From: Methylobacterium sp. 10
GTDB taxonomy: Bacteria; Pseudomonadota; Alphaproteobacteria; Rhizobiales; Beijerinckiaceae
Direction of reading: 5' to 3'
Assembly: GCF_000519085.1 (NCBI RefSeq)
Contig: NZ_KI912577.1
Span: 1,489,688-1,551,265, forward strand
Length of the DNA: 61,578 nt
In this document: piece after piece, positions 24,162 to 32,710 of the stretch
How the letters are laid out: each line of letters begins with the position of its first letter
How positions within the stretch are numbered: position 1 is the first letter of the stretch
Translations under genes and position numbers: made by a program
Notes under the pieces: model-generated
Databases searched by the model: none
Seen by the model: the letters and a program-made list of their open reading frames with translations, nothing else
What the model was told of the DNA's origin: nothing

Positions 24162-25568
24162 ATGACCACCGATATCATTTTCTCGGACGCCACCGGACTG
24201 GCCGAGTTGATCCGCACCCGGCAAGTTTCGCCGGTCGAGGTCGTTAAGGCGCATCTCGACCGCATCGCGGCGGTCGACCCCAAGGTCAACGCCATCGTCA
24301 CCGTCAACGAAGGTGCGCTCAAGGCCGCGAAGGAAGCCGAAGCCGCGATCATGGCCGGCGAGGAGCTCGGGCCCCTGCACGGCGTACCCTTCACGGTGAA
24401 GGACTCCATCGACACCGCTGGCGTGATGACCCAGCGCGGCTCGCCCATCTTCAAGGGCCGCACACCCGACGCCGACGCGACCAGCGTTGCTCGCATGAAG
24501 AAGGCCGGCGGCATCCTGCTCGCCAAGACCAACCTTCCCGAGTTCTCCTATTGGATCGAGAGCGACAACCTGCTCTCCGGCCGCTCGAACAACCCATGGA
24601 ACCTTGAGCGCACTCCGGGTGGGTCGAGCGGCGGCGAGTCGGCAGCCATCGCGGCGGGCATGTCGCCCCTGGGCCTCGGCACCGACCTCGCCATCTCGGT
24701 GCGCGGCCCGGCCGCCCAGACTGGCATCGTTTCGCTGAAAGCCACCCACGGGCGAGTGCCGATGACCGGCATCTGGCCGCGCGCACCGCGCCGCTTCTGG
24801 CACGTCGGCCCGATGGCACGCTCGATCCGCGACCTCGCGTTGGTCTTCTCGCAGCTTTCCGGACCCGACGGCCTGGACGCCTTCTCGACGAGCACTGTCC
24901 AGTTCGACGCGGGCGTGGGCGCCGCGTCGGGCCGCAAGCTCCGCGTCGGCTGGATGGTCGGGCCGGGCTTCGGCCCCATCGACACGGAGGTCGTGGCGAC
25001 CGTCAAGGCAGCGGCCGAGGCTCTCAAGGGCGAGGGTCACCAGGTAGAGGAGGTCCGCATCCCGGCCCTGGAGCGCGACTTCGCCCTAGAGGTGTTCAAC
25101 AAGCTTCACGTCATGGAGATGAAGCTGGCCTTCCGCGAGGCCACCGCCGGGCATGAGGACCAGATGTACAAGATGGCCAAGACCATGCTGTCGCTACCCG
25201 ACACGTCGGTGGAGGATTACATCGCGGCGGAGCAGGCGGCGGAGCGGCTCCGGGATGGCTATGCCGCCTACTTCCGGGACCACGACGTCCTCCTGACCCC
25301 GGTGCTGCCCGTCCCGGCGCACAAGCACGGCATCAGCGAACTCGTCGTCAACGGTGAGACCGTCGACCTGACCTACCTTCAGGGCGCGACCGTTCCGCTG
25401 AACGTGACCGGCCTGCCGGGCCTGTCGATGCGCTTTGGGACGAGCCGCGAGGGCTTGCCCATCAACGTGCAGTTGGTGGGCAGCTGGCAGGCGGAGACCA
25501 CGATCCTGCATGCCGCCTCGGTGCTGGAGAGCGTGAGCCCGGTACGCGGACTTCACCCGAGCCTCTGA
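24162..25568 (+). CDS. Amidase signature enzyme
   Basis: 468 residues. The Ser-cisSer-Lys triad is readable: K80 in VPFTVKDSID, the cis-serine in TPGGSSGGESAAIA (155-156) and nucleophile S179. The glycine-rich region around the nucleophile is GTDLAISVRGPA where most family members have GSDxGGSIR, so the oxyanion loop is unusual but the serine is kept. It hydrolyses an amide bond; the substrate is unknown, and GatA is unlikely without gatB/gatC. It is last in the group after the DJ-1 protein (114-bp gap), and a strong hairpin follows. Confidence 0.87.
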   Translation: MTTDIIFSDATGLAELIRTRQVSPVEVVKAHLDRIAAVDPKVNAIVTVNEGALKAAKEAEAAIMAGEELGPLHGVPFTVKDSIDTAGVMTQRGSPIFKGRTPDADATSVARMKKAGGILLAKTNLPEFSYWIESDNLLSGRSNNPWNLERTPGGSSGGESAAIAAGMSPLGLGTDLAISVRGPAAQTGIVSLKATHGRVPMTGIWPRAPRRFWHVGPMARSIRDLALVFSQLSGPDGLDAFSTSTVQFDAGVGAASGRKLRVGWMVGPGFGPIDTEVVATVKAAAEALKGEGHQVEEVRIPALERDFALEVFNKLHVMEMKLAFREATAGHEDQMYKMAKTMLSLPDTSVEDYIAAEQAAERLRDGYAAYFRDHDVLLTPVLPVPAHKHGISELVVNGETVDLTYLQGATVPLNVTGLPGLSMRFGTSREGLPINVQLVGSWQAETTILHAASVLESVSPVRGLHPSL

Positions 25569-25593
25569 CCGGAAAACTGTCGGCGATCTCTAA

Positions 25594-25621
25594 GCGGGTG
25601 GCGATATCGATCGCCACCCGC
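25594..25621 (+). terminator. Strong hairpin after the amidase gene
   Basis: A perfect 12-bp stem, GCGGGTGGCGAT with ATCGCCACCCGC, and a 4-base loop lie 25 bp past the stop codon. It very probably terminates the operon. Confidence 0.7.
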
Positions 25622-25791
25622 CGCAACGCCATAGAAAAGTAGCGTTCCCTGGCCGCCTGAGCGACGAGGCCAGCTTCATCACGGTCGCCGAACGCTGCGT
25701 CGACGGAGGGATGCGTCAGCTCGAGCCCCGCGCGTCGAAATCCGGTCCGTCGATACAGTACCTAAAGCGTCGAGCGGGTGCATCGTGACCG

Positions 25792-26517
25792 CTACCAGGG
25801 CACGACCTCCTGTTCGAAGAAGAAGGAGCCTGTCGGACCGGCCTTGTCGGTCTCGGCGAGCCAGACGATCCCGGCCGCAGCCTGCTCGACCGTCCGGTAG
25901 CCGGTATGACCGTTGAAGTCGGTCGCAGTGTATCCCGGATCGGCCGCGTTGACCCGGATGCCCAGCGGGGCGAACTCCTTGGCGAACGACAAGGTCACGG
26001 CGTTGAGGGCAGTCTTCGAGCTGTTGTAGCCGAGCACGTTGACCCCGTGGAACGGGTTCGCCGGATCGGACAGCCAGCCTAACGAGCCCAGGCCGCTGCT
26101 GACCATGATGACGCTGGCGTCCTCCGAGGCCTTCAACAACGGCAGGAAGGCCTGGGTCACCCGGATCGAGCCGAACACGTTCGTCTCGTAGACGGCACGG
26201 ATGTCGTCGATCCGTTGCTCGCTCGGCTTCACCGGTGGGGCCCCGAGAACGCCGGCGTTGTTGATCAGCACGTCGAGGCCGCCGTGTTCCTTCCCGATCG
26301 AGAGAACCGCCTCCCTCACGCTGACGTCGCTGATGACGTCGATCGGCAGGCTCCGCACGTCATGCCCTTCCTCCCGCAACCGCTCAGCGGCTTGCCTGCC
26401 GCGGGCATCGTCGCGGCTTCCGAGCCAGACGCGGTATCCCAACCGCCCGAGTTGGCGAGCGGTCTCGAAGCCGATGCTCCTGTTGGCGCCGGTGATAAGG
26501 ACGGTCTTTCCGGTCAT
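25792..26517 (-). CDS. Short-chain dehydrogenase/reductase
   Basis: 241 residues from ATG 26517. It has the NAD(P) motif TGANRSIG, the NNAG motif (INNAGVLG), the active-site serine in IMVSSGLG and the catalytic YNSSK. R14 in the glycine-rich loop and the basic RDD segment suggest NADPH. The carbonyl or alcohol substrate is unknown. It is divergent from the LysR gene at 26621 over 103 bp, the classic arrangement in which the LysR protein controls the neighbouring enzyme. The longer frame to 26709 lies inside the LysR gene and was not used. Confidence 0.88.
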   Translation of the reverse strand: MTGKTVLITGANRSIGFETARQLGRLGYRVWLGSRDDARGRQAAERLREEGHDVRSLPIDVISDVSVREAVLSIGKEHGGLDVLINNAGVLGAPPVKPSEQRIDDIRAVYETNVFGSIRVTQAFLPLLKASEDASVIMVSSGLGSLGWLSDPANPFHGVNVLGYNSSKTALNAVTLSFAKEFAPLGIRVNAADPGYTATDFNGHTGYRTVEQAAAGIVWLAETDKAGPTGSFFFEQEVVPW

Positions 26518-26620
26518 GGGGTCTACTCCGGTGGAACGGGCACATGCGCGCCGCGGCATTCCTCGTAGCGCCGTCCTGTCATGCCTGATAATCCAACCGG
26601 AACCGGACGGACTGATCGGA

Positions 26621-27550
26621 ATGGCGAACAATGACGAGGGCGTGAACCTCGACGGTCTCTCCGTCTTCCTTGCGGTTTGCGAGACGGGAGGGTTCCGTGC
26701 TGCGGCCAAGAGGCTGGGTCTGTCGCCCTCGACGGTGAGCGAGAGGATCGTCTCGCTGGAGACCCGCCTTGGGGCCCCCCTCCTGATCCGGACTACGCGC
26801 AGCGTGGTGCCGACCGAGGTCGGACGTGTGCTGGCGGATCGCCTCCTGCCGGTCCTGGGCGAGGCGCGGGCCGCTCTTCAGGATGCGGCGAGTTCCCAAA
26901 GCAGGGTGCGGGGTCTCCTACGCCTCAACGTGACCGGCGCGGTGATGGTCGATATCCTGCCGCCGCTGCTTGACCGATTCCTCCTCGCCAACCCCGAGGT
27001 CAGGGTCGAACTCGTCGTAGAGGACCGGCTCGTCGATATCGCGGCCGTGGGTTGCGATGCTGGGATCCGCTATGGCGAGCACTTGGCGCAGGACATGATC
27101 GCGGTGCCGATTGGACCACGGTTCCAGAGGATCGCGGCCGCCGCCGCCCCTTCCTATCTCGACGCCCGCGACACGCCACTCAATCCGAACGACCTGCTCC
27201 GACACGACTGCATAAGGTTGCGCTTCTCCAGCGGGATGCTCGTGGCTTGGAGCTTCGAGAAGAACGGCGTCGTGGTTTCCGTCGATCCGCCCGGTCGTCT
27301 CATTATCGGCGTCGATGCCGCCGCTGCGGGAGTCGAGATGGCCTGTCGGGGTCACGGCATCATCGTGACGTTCGAGAACTGGCTGCAACCGTTGCTGGGC
27401 ACGGGCGCGCTCCGGCCGGTCCTTCCTGACTGGTGGACTCGGTTCGAGGGACCGCAGCTTTATTTCTCGAACAGGTTCATGCCCGCGCCGCTGCGGGCCT
27501 TCGTGAATTTCGTCAAGGACGAGACCTCGCGGCCGACCAGCGTCCCCTGA
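26621..27550 (+). CDS. LysR-family transcriptional regulator
   Basis: 309 residues from ATG 26621. The N-terminal winged HTH (NLDGLSVFLAVCETGGFRAA, then LGLSPSTVSERIVSLE) is complete, and from about residue 95 the substrate-binding domain follows, with LLRLNVTGAVMVDILPPLL and the closing FVNFVKDE. It belongs to the branch that usually regulates a divergent oxidoreductase. The effector is unknown. The open frame upstream of 26621 overlaps the SDR gene and is not coding. Confidence 0.88.
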   Translation: MANNDEGVNLDGLSVFLAVCETGGFRAAAKRLGLSPSTVSERIVSLETRLGAPLLIRTTRSVVPTEVGRVLADRLLPVLGEARAALQDAASSQSRVRGLLRLNVTGAVMVDILPPLLDRFLLANPEVRVELVVEDRLVDIAAVGCDAGIRYGEHLAQDMIAVPIGPRFQRIAAAAAPSYLDARDTPLNPNDLLRHDCIRLRFSSGMLVAWSFEKNGVVVSVDPPGRLIIGVDAAAAGVEMACRGHGIIVTFENWLQPLLGTGALRPVLPDWWTRFEGPQLYFSNRFMPAPLRAFVNFVKDETSRPTSVP

Positions 27551-27769
27551 TCTGCTCGCCGACGCTCTTCCACTGGCATGTCCGCAGCAGAGACGAGTTC
27601 CAGTCTTCTAACCTCCTTACGACCGCGTCGGGCGGCTGTCCTCCGATAGCGTCGGGCCGGTATTCCCCTCAGCCGGTTTGGCCCAAAGCAAGGCCGCCGC
27701 GAGGAGGCTGGAGGTTTTAGTGGATGAAGTCAGACGGAGAGTCCCCATGGCTGGGTCCGCTAGCCACCG

Positions 27770-27926
27770 AGGCTGTGTGAAAACGCGTCTCGTGTCGATG
27801 CAAGTAAAAGAATTTCCTTAGAAAGCCCTCAAAAGTCGCTGTCGTGGCCATCCGGGCTATGTTTCTCAGTCCGTCATGGGGGATTGCACTCCGGCGTAGC
27901 GAAAAACCGACGTTTTTACACAGCCT
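27770..27926. mobile_element. MITE-like element with 16-bp terminal inverted repeats
   Basis: The left end AGGCTGTGTGAAAACG (27770-27785) matches the reverse complement of the right end, AGGCTGTGTAAAAACG (27911-27926), with one mismatch. The element is 157 bp, too short for a transposase, and its ends resemble those of IS elements beginning GGCTGTGT. It abuts a type 2 repeat copy. No clear target duplication is visible. Confidence 0.6.
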
Positions 27927-27981
27927 GCACCCATCCCGGTCGTAGAGCGGACGGGCGGGTCCCGACCCGAGTCGGCCGTAA
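27927..27981 (+). repeat. Dispersed intergenic repeat, type 2, copy 4
   Basis: Contains CCATCCCGGTCGTAGAGCGG and GTCCCGACCCGAGTCGG, parallel to the second half of the 11234 copy. It begins directly at the end of the MITE-like element, suggesting the element inserted into or beside it. Confidence 0.5.
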
Positions 27982-28157
27982 GGAGCACGCCTTAAGCGAT
28001 CCGGAAGCAGCCTTTTGCGGCCTGCGCAGGCTCCCGAGCACTGCATTGCGGATGCCTGCGCGGAGAAGGCTCTGGGGTTGCGACTGCGAAACCAAGCTGG
28101 TGTGTTTCACTCCATCCCCCGCTGAGCCTTTGAGGGACGAAAAATTCTCCCCGCAGA

Positions 28158-28185
28158 TGTCACTTCTACGCGGTGTCTTCTCGTC
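28158..28185 (+). promoter_or_regulatory. Predicted ECF41-type promoter for the cupin gene
   Basis: TGTCACT at 28158-28164 and CGTC at 28182-28185 are separated by 17 bases. It matches the ECF41 promoter form (TGTCACA, 16 bases, CGTC) except for one base and one spacer position. The flank CTCGTCTTGT is identical to that of the promoter at 28745. Confidence 0.5.
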
Positions 28186-28255
28186 TTGTATTCAAGCATG
28201 CACGACGATGTAGCGTTAGCCGCCGTGCCTGCTCCTATGAAGAGGAGAATGAGCC

Positions 28256-28684
28256 GTGACTACAGTATTGACGCACCGTATCATATCTGCGGCCATCGTT
28301 GCAGCATGCGTCGCAAGCGCCTCAGCGCACGATTTAACTAGAGGCGGATCCAAGGTTTCCATTGTCTTCGATCAGCCGCTGCCGAACGTGCCCGGCAAGA
28401 GCATGAAGGGCGTTCTCGTTGAATATGCGACTGGACAGTCGTCGCCGGCCCACACCCATCCAAAGTCGGCCTTCATTTACGCGACCGTGCTCGAAGGCGC
28501 TCTGCGCAGCCAAGTGAACGACGGTCCGATCAAGATCTACAAGGCGGGCGAGAACTTCTCCGAAATGCCCGGCGACCGCCATGGCATCAGCGCTAATGCC
28601 AGCGACACCCAGCCAATGAAGCTCCTGGCCGTGTTCGTGGTCGACTCCAACGAAACCGAACTGACGACGGTCACCGCCCGCTGA
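28256..28684 (+). CDS. Exported cupin-domain protein
   Basis: 142 residues from GTG 28256, preceded by AGAGGAGA. A signal peptide (HRIISAAIVAACVASASA) ends before HDLTRGG, so the protein is probably periplasmic. The cupin barrel shows the metal ligands in SSPAHTHPKSAF (motif 1: two histidines) and PGDRHGISAN (motif 2: histidine). Such small cupins bind a metal and are often linked to oxidative or organic-acid stress. It stands upstream of the ECF41 operon and shares its predicted promoter type, so it is probably part of the same regulon. Confidence 0.83.
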   Translation: MTTVLTHRIISAAIVAACVASASAHDLTRGGSKVSIVFDQPLPNVPGKSMKGVLVEYATGQSSPAHTHPKSAFIYATVLEGALRSQVNDGPIKIYKAGENFSEMPGDRHGISANASDTQPMKLLAVFVVDSNETELTTVTAR

Positions 28685-28744
28685 TCCAACGAGCGTGACC
28701 TCATCGCGGTACGCCAGCCGACCTCCCAAACTTTTTTCGCACGA

Positions 28745-28771
28745 TGTCACAATCGACGATGCGGTCTCGTC
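28745..28771 (+). promoter_or_regulatory. Predicted ECF41 promoter of the 28810 operon
   Basis: TGTCACA (28745-28751), a 16-base spacer and CGTC (28768-28771) match the published ECF41 promoter exactly. It lies 38 bp before the AhpD-like gene, whose operon contains the sigma factor itself, so autoregulation is expected. Confidence 0.75.
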
Positions 28772-28809
28772 TTGTGATGGAGCCTGCACCTTCAACAAGG
28801 ACACAGACA

Positions 28810-29274
28810 ATGACACCTCGCGTAAAGAACCCCTTCAAGCTTGCGCCCGAAGCAGTCAAGGCCATCATGACGCTGGAAACCACCCTCAATGCAAGTGGCT
28901 TGGAGCATAGCCTACTTGAACTGGTGAAGCTCCGGGCCTCGCAGATCAACGGATGCGCGTTCTGCATCCACATGCATGTGACCGACCTTCGCTCCCATGG
29001 CGAAACCGAGATGCGCCTGTACATGCTGAGTGCTTGGCGGGAGTCGTCGCTCTACACAGACCGGGAGCGGGCGGCTTTGGCATGGACGGAAGCGTTGACC
29101 CGGATCTCTGAGACGGGAGCACCGGACGCGGACTACGAGTTATTCAAGTCCCAGTTCACAGAGGTCGAGCAGGTCAACCTGACGTTTGCCATCGGCACGA
29201 TCAACGTCTGGAACCGCCTGCAGGTCGGCTTTCGTGCATCTCACCCCGTGGAAGCACCCCGTGCCGCAGCCTGA
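28810..29274 (+). CDS. Carboxymuconolactone decarboxylase / AhpD-like protein
   Basis: 154 residues. The AhpD core motif is complete: E37, C49-A-F-C52 and H56 (NGCAFCIHMH). Proteins of this type are small alkylhydroperoxidases or thiol redox partners. ATG 28810 is chosen because the longer frame (from 28744) would overlap the promoter at 28745-28771, and AAGGA precedes 28810. Its end overlaps the sigma-factor gene by 14 bases. ECF41 genes are known to be coupled to such COE proteins (carboxymuconolactone decarboxylase, oxidoreductase, epimerase), which fits. Confidence 0.87.
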   Translation: MTPRVKNPFKLAPEAVKAIMTLETTLNASGLEHSLLELVKLRASQINGCAFCIHMHVTDLRSHGETEMRLYMLSAWRESSLYTDRERAALAWTEALTRISETGAPDADYELFKSQFTEVEQVNLTFAIGTINVWNRLQVGFRASHPVEAPRAAA

Positions 29275-30166
29275 CGATGGGATCGAGCTTTTCGAGGCGC
29301 TCCGGCCGCGGCTGGTGCGTCTCGCCTACCGGATGCTTAGCTCGAAAGCCGAAGCCGAAGACATCGTTCAGAATGCCTGGCTGCGCTGGCATGGCAGTGA
29401 CAGGAGCCGGGTAAACAATCCGGAAGCGTTCCTGTCTCGCATCGTTACGCGGCTTTGCCTCGACGAGATGAAGTCGGCTCGCGCTCGTCGCGAGACTTAT
29501 GTTGGCTCCTGGCTTCCCGAGCCGATCATCGACATCGCGCAGAACGGAGTGGATGAAGATGATCTAACGCTGACGCTTATGATGGCCCTCGAACGGCTGT
29601 CGCCCCTGGAACGCGCCGCGTTCCTCCTGCACGACGTCTTCGGCTTACCACTCGACGAGGTGGCGGCAACGCTGGACCGCGAGCCGGCTTCCGCCCGGCA
29701 ACTTGCTGTCCGAGCCCGTCGTCACGTCCAATCAGCCCGCCCCCGCTATCCGGTGGAACGGGAGGAGGGTGACAGGATCGCTCGCGCCTTCTTCGCCGCA
29801 TCTACTAGCGGCGATGTTGCCGCTCTTCAGGCCATGCTGTCGGAGACGGTCGTGCTCAGGGCCGATGGCGGTGGCAAGGTGTCAGCCTTCCTGAAGCCGA
29901 TCGTCGGGCCGGCGCGTATCCTACGGCTGTTCAAGGGTCTTCGCCGCAAGCTCGGCTCGGAATGGGCGACCATGATTGAGCCGGCATGGATCGATGGCCT
30001 GCCGGGATACATCAGCCGTGAGCGGGGTGAGATCCTCCAAACCACGGCGCTTGCCATCGAGAATGGACAGATCACGAGCATCTACATCACCCGTAACCCC
30101 GACAAGCTCCGCCATATCGCGCAGAGACTGGTGCCTTTTCAGAACGGCCAGACTCGACCACATTGA
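29261..30166 (+). CDS. ECF41 family sigma factor
   Basis: 301 residues from GTG 29261. Sigma region 2 is LVRLAYRMLSSKAEAEDIVQ and region 4 is ALERLSPLERAAFLLHDVFG plus LDEVAATLDREPASARQLAV. Between and after come the ECF41 marks: WLPEP (84-88), and a SnoaL-like C-terminal extension of about 130 residues holding DGGGK (202-206) and NPDKL (279-283). In this group the fused extension controls sigma activity in place of a separate anti-sigma factor, and none is encoded nearby. The target is predicted to be its own operon and the cupin gene. Confidence 0.9.
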   Translation: MPQPDDGIELFEALRPRLVRLAYRMLSSKAEAEDIVQNAWLRWHGSDRSRVNNPEAFLSRIVTRLCLDEMKSARARRETYVGSWLPEPIIDIAQNGVDEDDLTLTLMMALERLSPLERAAFLLHDVFGLPLDEVAATLDREPASARQLAVRARRHVQSARPRYPVEREEGDRIARAFFAASTSGDVAALQAMLSETVVLRADGGGKVSAFLKPIVGPARILRLFKGLRRKLGSEWATMIEPAWIDGLPGYISRERGEILQTTALAIENGQITSIYITRNPDKLRHIAQRLVPFQNGQTRPH

Positions 30167-30522
30167 TGTTCGAGTTCAGGAATTGCTATCATTAAAGCGG
30201 AAACGCGGTGAACCACCCAACGCCAGCCTGCCGTAGATATACATCAGTTGCTTGGGCTTTTCTGCCTGTCTGTCTGATTTTATCTGAAACCAAAATGACA
30301 GATATCGTTAACTTTAGCGGAGAGAGCCTGCTTTTTCGTCTCCCTGCTTCTCGTTAGCTTCCTGGAGCTCGTTTCAGAGCTCGCATGAAGCTTCACCGAG
30401 GAGGCGCATCTCACTTATTCCTATTCCAGGCCGCCCGCGGGGACATAGCGGTGTCTGTCACCTTCGAGTGCGGGCCCACTCTGTCACGACGCCCCTACCT
30501 CGACACAAACTCAGGAGCCATC

Positions 30523-31545
30523 ATGACTGCCCTTCCTAACGAACACCGCCGTCTGCTCCTGGGCTTGGCGGCCACGACCCTCGCCGCGTCCCAGCTTGGA
30601 GGCACACAACCGGCCTGTGCTCAGGCTTCGTTCGTGGCGCGAGGGGGTGCCTTCGGTCCCGAAAGCCGGATCGAGGCCGGCCCGCTGTCCGTCGCCTACG
30701 TCGAGATGGGGCCAGCCGACGGAAAGCCGGTGCTCCTCCTACACGGATGGCCGTACGACATTCACGCTTTCGCTGAAGTGGCGCCGCAGCTTGCCACGGC
30801 GGGCTACAGAGTCGTCGTTCCCCACCTGCGAGGCTTTGGGGCAACGCGCTTCCTCGCGACCGGCACGCTGCGCAATGGCCAGCCCGCAGCCCTCGCGGCC
30901 GATATCGTGGACCTGATGGACGCCCTTGGCATCCAGAAAGCGCTTCTCGGCGGGTTCGACTGGGGAGCGCGGACGGCAAACATCATCGCCGCACTCCACC
31001 CTGAGCGATGCAAAGCGATGGTGTCTGTCAGCGGCTACCTGATCGGCAGCCAGGAGGCCGGACGAATGCCGTTGCCGCCCGAGGCCGAGCTGGCCTGGTG
31101 GTACCAGTTCTATTTCGCAACCGAGCGCGGCCGCCGTGGTTACGATAAGAACAGGAACGGCTTCGCCAAGCTCATCTGGCGGCTTGCCTCCCCAAAATGG
31201 ACCTTCGATGATGCGACGTTCGATCAAAGCGTCCGGGCCTTTGATAATCCCGACCACGTCGCGGTTGTGATCCATAACTACCGTTGGCGTCTCGGGCTTG
31301 CCGAGGGAGAGGCGCGCTTCGATGCTGATGAGCAGCGGCTCGCTGCCACCCCGACCATCGGTGTGCCGACGATCACGCTGGAAGGCGATGCGAATGGTGC
31401 TCCCCATCCGGATCCTGTATCATATGCGAGCAAGTTCACGGGCCCGTACGCTCATCGTCTCGTGACGGGTGGGATCGGTCACAATCTACCGCAAGAAGCG
31501 CCGGATGCCTTCGTGAATGCCATCCTCGATGTGGACCGGCTCTGA
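30523..31545 (+). CDS. Exported alpha/beta hydrolase, epoxide hydrolase type
   Basis: 340 residues from ATG 30523, with CAGGAG ten bases upstream. The start EHRRLLLGLAATTLAAS looks like a Tat-type signal with twin arginines, cleaved after ACAQA. The nucleophile is D146 in GGFDWGAR, the HGWP oxyanion motif is at 74-77, and the late histidine is in GGIGHNLPQEAP. An aspartate nucleophile with HGWP is typical of epoxide hydrolases and haloalkane dehalogenases; the former is more likely. It follows the ECF41 operon at 356 bp. No convincing ECF41 promoter is seen before it. Confidence 0.86.
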   Translation: MTALPNEHRRLLLGLAATTLAASQLGGTQPACAQASFVARGGAFGPESRIEAGPLSVAYVEMGPADGKPVLLLHGWPYDIHAFAEVAPQLATAGYRVVVPHLRGFGATRFLATGTLRNGQPAALAADIVDLMDALGIQKALLGGFDWGARTANIIAALHPERCKAMVSVSGYLIGSQEAGRMPLPPEAELAWWYQFYFATERGRRGYDKNRNGFAKLIWRLASPKWTFDDATFDQSVRAFDNPDHVAVVIHNYRWRLGLAEGEARFDADEQRLAATPTIGVPTITLEGDANGAPHPDPVSYASKFTGPYAHRLVTGGIGHNLPQEAPDAFVNAILDVDRL

Positions 31546-32074
31546 TCAAACGTAAGCTTTATTGTCCTTAGCAGGTGCCTTCGCGCGCCTACCCGAGCGC
31601 TATCGATTATGGCGTAGCAATGACTGCTTAGGCCTGCCGAACCTCCGAAACTGCCGTTCTACATTCCACCCAAGCCGGTCATCCCGATTTCGGCAGCCAG
31701 TCTGAAAGCAGTCTTTCCTATCTTCCGAAGGGCGTCAGTATTCCCCGTCCGCGCGAGCTCGAGTTGCGGTCCGCTCGGGCAGCAATCGCAACTGGCTACG
31801 CTTTCGAATCCCGTCAATGTCTTGTGCTTAGAAACGTTCACTTAGCAGACAGGCTATCGCACGGTCGTCCACGACAACCGAGAAATAACCCGTATATGAA
31901 GGGACTGGGTGTGCGATGCCAGAGTTTTATCGTTGTAGGACAATGACATATACGTTCGCATTTTCACTCTGTCTGGCGCGCCAACAAATTCAATGACTTA
32001 GCGTGTTTTTTTTAGTCTAGATTGTTCGGTGTCACCTAAGTGTCACCGAGGATCGTACTCTCGAGATTCGAATA
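31546..32074. other. AT-richer intergenic stretch at the start of the island
   Basis: I see no gene. The only notable element is the pair of GTGTCAC copies near 32029-32045 with a T run just before. Base composition falls here compared with the flanking hydrolase gene. Confidence 0.4.
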
Positions 32075-32577
32075 ATGACGTCCCCGTCGGTAAGACGCGA
32101 TGTCGATGGGGAGGCTCGCCTCTCGCAAATTGCAAACAATGCCGAACCTCCTGCTCCCGCTCCTGCTGCCGGGGGGGGGGGCTCTGGCGGCTCTGGTACA
32201 ATTGACGAGCTGAGACAGCGAATCAACATCCTTGGGGCGGGTCAAAGAAGTGTTGGTCTTGAGTTGAAATATTTATCTAAGTTAATTAGTAATATAAAAT
32301 CGTATTCGGAAATTAAGCATGCGCGTGTTGAAGGTCGATTTTGATTTTGTATTACATTAAATTGACAACAATCATCAGAGGCTGTTAGATAAAATTGACG
32401 CTCGATATGATAATATGGACGTTTTGACAGACAAAAAGGCATCTCAGACAGAATTTATAAAAATATCAGGCAAAATATCGAATATTTCAACAACTTGGCA
32501 AACGATTGCGATTATTGGCGCATTGGTGGTTGGGGTTGGGGGGTGTCATATTCGCTGTCGAGACTGTCGGATTTTAG
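32075..32577 (+). pseudogene. Broken gene for a small membrane-anchored coiled-coil protein
   Basis: Three frames must be joined. 32075 onward gives a polar start, a glycine run coded by 11 consecutive G, and GTIDELRQRINILGAGQRSV. After a shift near 32330 the text is KVDFDFVLH, a TAA stop, then IDNNHQRLLDKIDARYDNM. From 32415 comes ISTTWQTIAIIGALVVGVGG, and after a further shift near 32540 GVIFAVETVGF and a stop. The joined product would be a soluble helical part with one C-terminal membrane helix, as in several phage-associated small proteins. Codon use is AT-rich relative to its neighbours. Confidence 0.55.
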
Positions 32578-32710
32578 CCGGCAGCCGACACTTAGTGCGC
32601 CGTCACAAATTTCGCCTGGTAAAACTCGTTAGAGATAAATTCGCAACAGATCTGTTTTTGGGGGCAACTGAATCATCGATGTATTTCGATGGTGATCAAA
32701 AGACATGTGA

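Noticed and set aside
30450..30500. TGTCACC and TGTCACG before the alpha/beta hydrolase as ECF41 promoters
   Set aside because: No CGTC stands 15-18 bases downstream of either, so the -10 element is missing.
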